A stretch of DNA of 7,748 nt from Candidatus Kaiserbacteria bacterium RIFCSPLOWO2_01_FULL_55_19 (GTDB lineage Bacteria > Patescibacteriota > Minisyncoccia > Phycocordibacterales > Phycocordibacteraceae): NCBI GenBank assembly GCA_001781715.1, contig MFMD01000021.1:1-7748 (forward strand). The letters are read 5' to 3'. Shown here piece by piece: positions 6,098 through 7,748 of this stretch; positions within the stretch are counted from its first letter, which is position 1; the number at the start of each line of letters is the position of its first letter. Position numbers and translations under genes: made by a program. Below the pieces are notes generated by a model that saw nothing but the letters and a program-made list of their open reading frames with translations, did no database searches and was not told the origin of the DNA.

Positions 6098-7044
6098 AGC
6101 GAAGCGACGCCGGCGAAATGCGCCAGCGTCGCGGCGATGAGCGCGGCACCGTCCGTGAAGCGTTCTTTCTGCGACGAACCGAGAACAACAACCGCGACAG
6201 GATGGCCAATACCCGCATCAAAGACGAGCACAAGATTTCCTCCGGCAAGATCGGTGTAGCCGGTCTTTGAGAGCAGGAGCCGCGGGATAGTGCCGACCAT
6301 CGGGTCAGTGTTCTTCACCGAGAAGGCGGTGCCGCCCTCCGAGACCGCCTCTGCGGAGGAGTGGGTTGTGGCGGCGGCAATGTCCGGGGACTGCGCAACA
6401 AGCGCGCCCGTAAGACGCGCAAGGTCATAGGCAGACCCATACCCGCCGGACACCATCGTACTCATATCAAGTCCACTGCCGTTAACTGCATAGGTCTGCG
6501 AGAGATTGAGCGCGGCTGCCGCACTCGCAAGCGCCTCGTTCTGCGAACGATTTTGTTGCGCGGCTGCCGCCTCAATAATAGCGGCCGCGCCGTCATTTAA
6601 TGATGCGGTGAGCGTGAGGCGAGCGAGATCGACGAGCGAGAAGGTCTGCCCCTCATTAAAGGCGCGCGGCGCCTCAAGTTGTGTAGCGGCGAGGGGAATC
6701 GTAATCGGCGTTGTTGGCGAGAGTTCGCGGAGCGCAGCGTAGACCGCGAGAAGCTTGGTGAGCGAAGCCAACGGGAGCTGTGCATCGGCGTTGTGCGCAT
6801 AGAGGGTTTCTCCCGTTGCGAGGTCATAGACAATGGCCGCCTTCGCCTCAAGGTGAATGGCTGCGAATGCGTTGGGTGCGGTCGGTATCGAAGCCGTAGC
6901 GGGCTCGGCGGGAGATACCTTCGCCATCAGCGTTGAGATGACGAGCGGTATGGCAAGAAGACCAGAGGCGAAGAGAAGTGCGAAGCCGGCTTCGCGCATG
7001 GAGCGGGTGCGCTTAGCGAGTTTCTGAAGGTCAGCGGAGTCCAT
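6094..7044 (-). CDS. Membrane-anchored D-alanyl-D-alanine carboxypeptidase-like protein (peptidase S11)
   Basis: Penicillin-binding-type serine enzyme expected to trim the terminal D-Ala of pentapeptides outside the membrane; 316 aa. Residues 1-18 are charged and cytoplasmic, 19-42 form one hydrophobic signal-anchor helix, and 43-58 an Ala/Pro-rich linker. The catalytic domain has all three motifs: S94-L-T-K97 (nucleophile and base), S148-L-N150 and K260-T-G262, plus YAVNGSGLD (185-193) and SAYDLARL (204-211), typical of S11 enzymes. It ends soon after the KTG-containing sheet, so the C-terminal beta domain and amphipathic anchor helix of E. coli PBP5 are missing; the N-terminal helix takes over anchoring. 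Starts 3 nt after scpB; its stop overlaps the mraY start. D,D-endopeptidase activity cannot be excluded. No dacA symbol is given because orthology is uncertain. Confidence 0.92.
   Translation of the reverse strand: MDSADLQKLAKRTRSMREAGFALLFASGLLAIPLVISTLMAKVSPAEPATASIPTAPNAFAAIHLEAKAAIVYDLATGETLYAHNADAQLPLASLTKLLAVYAALRELSPTTPITIPLAATQLEAPRAFNEGQTFSLVDLARLTLTASLNDGAAAIIEAAAAQQNRSQNEALASAAAALNLSQTYAVNGSGLDMSTMVSGGYGSAYDLARLTGALVAQSPDIAAATTHSSAEAVSEGGTAFSVKNTDPMVGTIPRLLLSKTGYTDLAGGNLVLVFDAGIGHPVAVVVLGSSQKERFTDGAALIAATLAHFAGVASL
6104..6132 (-). promoter_or_regulatory. Hairpin at the carboxypeptidase-mraY junction
   Basis: GCGACGC (6104-6110) pairs with GCGTCGC (6126-6132). After one mismatch, GGCG (6112-6115) pairs with CGCC (6121-6124), leaving a 5-nt loop. 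The stem ends 6 nt upstream of the mraY ATG at 6097. It could hide the mraY start until ribosomes finishing the upstream gene open it. The pairing is visible in the sequence; the role is inference. Confidence 0.4.
6962..6982. repeat. 21-nt direct repeat, copy A (in the carboxypeptidase gene)
   Basis: Identical over 21 nt to 7562-7582. On the minus strand it contains GCACTTCTCTTCGCCTCTGG and encodes ALLFASG in the signal-anchor helix (residues 22-28) of the carboxypeptidase. It touches the 16-nt palindrome at 6980-6995. Confidence 0.9.
6980..6995. repeat. Perfect 16-nt palindrome near the start of the carboxypeptidase gene
   Basis: GCGAAGCCGGCTTCGC is its own reverse complement. It encodes part of MREAGFA just before the membrane helix and borders the 21-nt repeat. 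It has no loop, so it is a DNA palindrome more than an RNA hairpin. Confidence 0.8.
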
Positions 7045-7047
7045 AGG

Positions 7048-7608
7048 TTATGCTGGCTCTTTTACCGCTTGCGCGACTTCCTCCTCGGCAATAACGGCCG
7101 CGGCATTAGCGCGGAGTTCCTCCGCGCGCGGGAGTTCCTCGGCGCTCCTGATACCCAAATGTGCGAAGGCCTCGGTGGTGACGCTATAGCGGATGCGGCG
7201 CTTATCGCGCTCGTCTTCCCTTCCCTCAATCAGTCCGCGCAAGAGAAGGGTCCGAAGCGAGGTGGAGGAATTGACTCCGCGCACCCAGTCAATCTCGCCA
7301 CGCGTCGCTCCTGTCTGATACGCAATGACCGCGAGCGTTTCAAGGCTTGCCTTCCCGAGGTCGCGGGTGAGCTCGCTTTCGCGAAGCTTCTTCACGATAG
7401 GAGCGGCTTCAGGCGCGGTGCGTAGCTCCACCTCGGTCTCGGTCTGAATCAAGGTCGTACCACTTCCCACAAGCGAGGCGCTAAGCGCTTTCAGCACCAC
7501 CGCAAGTTCGGCGCTCTTAATGCCCAAGAGCTTCAAGAGGTGCTTCTTGGCAAGGGGTTCTCCAGAGGCGAAGAGAAGTGCGTGAAGGGCGGCAGGTGGC
7601 GTAAGCAT
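7048..7608 (-). CDS. scpB: Segregation and condensation protein B
   Basis: Winged-helix partner of the SMC-ScpA complex in chromosome condensation and segregation; cytoplasmic, 186 aa. Family signatures: ALLFASGEPL (10-19) in the first winged helix; LGKASLETLAVIAYQTGATRGEID (84-107) and WVRGVNSSTSLRTLLLRGLIEGR (108-130) in the second; RRIRYSVTTEAFAHLGIRSAEELP (137-160). An Ala/Glu-rich tail (161-186) follows, as is common. I use the ATG at 7608. A TTG at 7644 would extend the frame by 12 residues, but that TTG is the first half of a -35 box and the -10 box lies between it and the ATG, so a transcript from this promoter would not contain it. First gene of the operon; scpA is not visible next to it. 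GGAGG sits only 2 nt before the ATG, too close for normal ribosome binding. Confidence 0.93.
   Translation of the reverse strand: MLTPPAALHALLFASGEPLAKKHLLKLLGIKSAELAVVLKALSASLVGSGTTLIQTETEVELRTAPEAAPIVKKLRESELTRDLGKASLETLAVIAYQTGATRGEIDWVRGVNSSTSLRTLLLRGLIEGREDERDKRRIRYSVTTEAFAHLGIRSAEELPRAEELRANAAAVIAEEEVAQAVKEPA
7562..7582. repeat. 21-nt direct repeat, copy B (in scpB)
   Basis: Second copy, exactly 600 bp from the first and in the same reading frame. It encodes the conserved ScpB family segment ALLFASG (residues 10-16). ScpB is the natural home of this peptide, so the copy in the carboxypeptidase is the surprising one. Confidence 0.9.
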
Positions 7609-7615
7609 TCCCTCC

Positions 7616-7644
7616 AGTATAATCGTGCCTCCCCTCTCGGGCAA
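7616..7644 (-). promoter_or_regulatory. Sigma70-type promoter of the scpB operon, leaderless geometry
   Basis: TTGCCC (7644-7639, 4/6 to TTGACA), a 17-bp spacer, then TATACT (7621-7616, 5/6 to TATAAT). Transcription should begin about 7 nt past the -10 box, at 7609-7608, which is the A of the scpB ATG or one base before it. The mRNA would therefore be leaderless. This is the best promoter in the window and explains why the frame's TTG at 7644 is not the start codon. Confidence 0.7.
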
Positions 7645-7672
7645 CGGTCTTTCTTGGGAATTGTTTTAGCGA

Positions 7673-7694
7673 GCCGTGCACAACCCCTCACGGC
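7673..7694 (-). terminator. Weak hairpin at the end of the upstream reading frame
   Basis: GCCGTG and CACGGC (7673-7678 and 7689-7694) form a 6-bp stem with a 10-nt loop that overlaps the TGA at 7690-7688. It sits between the possible upstream gene tail and the scpB promoter, where a terminator would be expected. No T tract follows on either strand, so it is at best an atypical or Rho-independent-poor terminator. Confidence 0.25.
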
Positions 7695-7748
7695 ACCACC
7701 GACCACGAACCAATGGGAGGCAGGGGGTCTCCCGTCCAGTTCACGCCG
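7688..7748 (-). CDS. Possible C-terminal tail of an unidentified upstream gene
   Basis: On the minus strand, a frame open from the window edge (7747) ends at a TGA at 7690-7688. It encodes 19 residues, GVNWTGDPLPPIGSWSVVP. This Trp/Pro/Gly-rich end resembles a protein tail more than random sequence, and it stops 44 nt before the scpB -35 box, a natural place for a gene end. It does not resemble the usual ScpA C-terminus. Too short to identify; another minus frame is open across the same bases, so this could be chance. Confidence 0.3.
   Translation of the reverse strand, partial: GVNWTGDPLPPIGSWSVVP

Noticed and set aside
7109..7127. 8-bp stem with 3-nt loop (GCGCGGAG / CTCCGCGC) in scpB
   Set aside because: About the number expected by chance in GC-rich DNA of this length, and it falls in the repetitive EEL-PRAEEL tail codons.
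7609..7615. GGAGGGA before scpB as a Shine-Dalgarno site
   Set aside because: It touches the ATG (2-nt spacing) and lies at or upstream of the predicted transcription start.
7609..7644. Longer scpB from a TTG start at 7644
   Set aside because: The TTG is part of the -35 box TTGCCC and the TATACT -10 box lies downstream of it; the family normally begins near the ATG at 7608.
1..7748. CRISPR array, tRNA or rRNA gene, insertion sequence, riboswitch
   Set aside because: Read on both strands; no regularly spaced repeats, no cloverleaf or rRNA motifs, no transposase and no recognisable aptamer.

Overview
The window is a compact, almost gap-free stretch of a small bacterial genome. It carries a cell-wall synthesis and division gene block on the minus strand. 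Several points suggest a Parcubacteria-like (Candidate Phyla Radiation) organism: the block order scpB / D-Ala-D-Ala carboxypeptidase / mraY / ftsW / murG / gltX / M23 peptidase; the divergent MraY active-site motifs; the shortened GluRS with no zinc-knuckle cysteines; the HESD variant in MurG; and the lack of Shine-Dalgarno sites. This placement is inferred from protein style, not from a marker gene.

Layout, left to right. Positions 1-201 (+) hold the C-terminal end of an AlkA-type 3-methyladenine DNA glycosylase, which converges on and overlaps the minus-strand operon by 23 bp. The minus strand then reads, in transcription order from the right edge: a possible tail of another gene (7748-7688); a short intergenic region with a good sigma70-type promoter; scpB (7608-7048); a membrane-anchored S11 carboxypeptidase (7044-6094); mraY (6097-5021); ftsW (5019-3922); murG (3902-2763); gltX (2766-1423); and a secreted coiled-coil M23 peptidase (1426-179). 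Junctions are ATGA overlaps or gaps of 1-3 nt, except the 19-nt ftsW-murG gap. No stretch above 300 bases lacks a gene.

Together the genes cover lipid I formation (MraY), lipid II formation (MurG), septal glycan polymerisation (FtsW), peptide trimming (DacA-like) and peptidoglycan cleavage at the envelope (M23). Chromosome segregation (ScpB) and tRNA-Glu charging (GltX) share the transcription unit.

I see no clearly new multi-gene system. The most notable signals are not genes. (1) The hexamer TATACT, found three times on the minus strand, lies each time 6-7 nt upstream of an ATG (scpB, murG, M23), which suggests leaderless transcripts and internal promoters. (2) A perfect 31-nt palindrome with terminator shape lies inside gltX, and a perfect 12-bp-arm hairpin lies inside murG. 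(3) A 21-nt perfect repeat is shared in frame by scpB and dacA, exactly 600 bp apart. (4) MraY carries substitutions at two of the three conserved catalytic or metal-binding aspartates.
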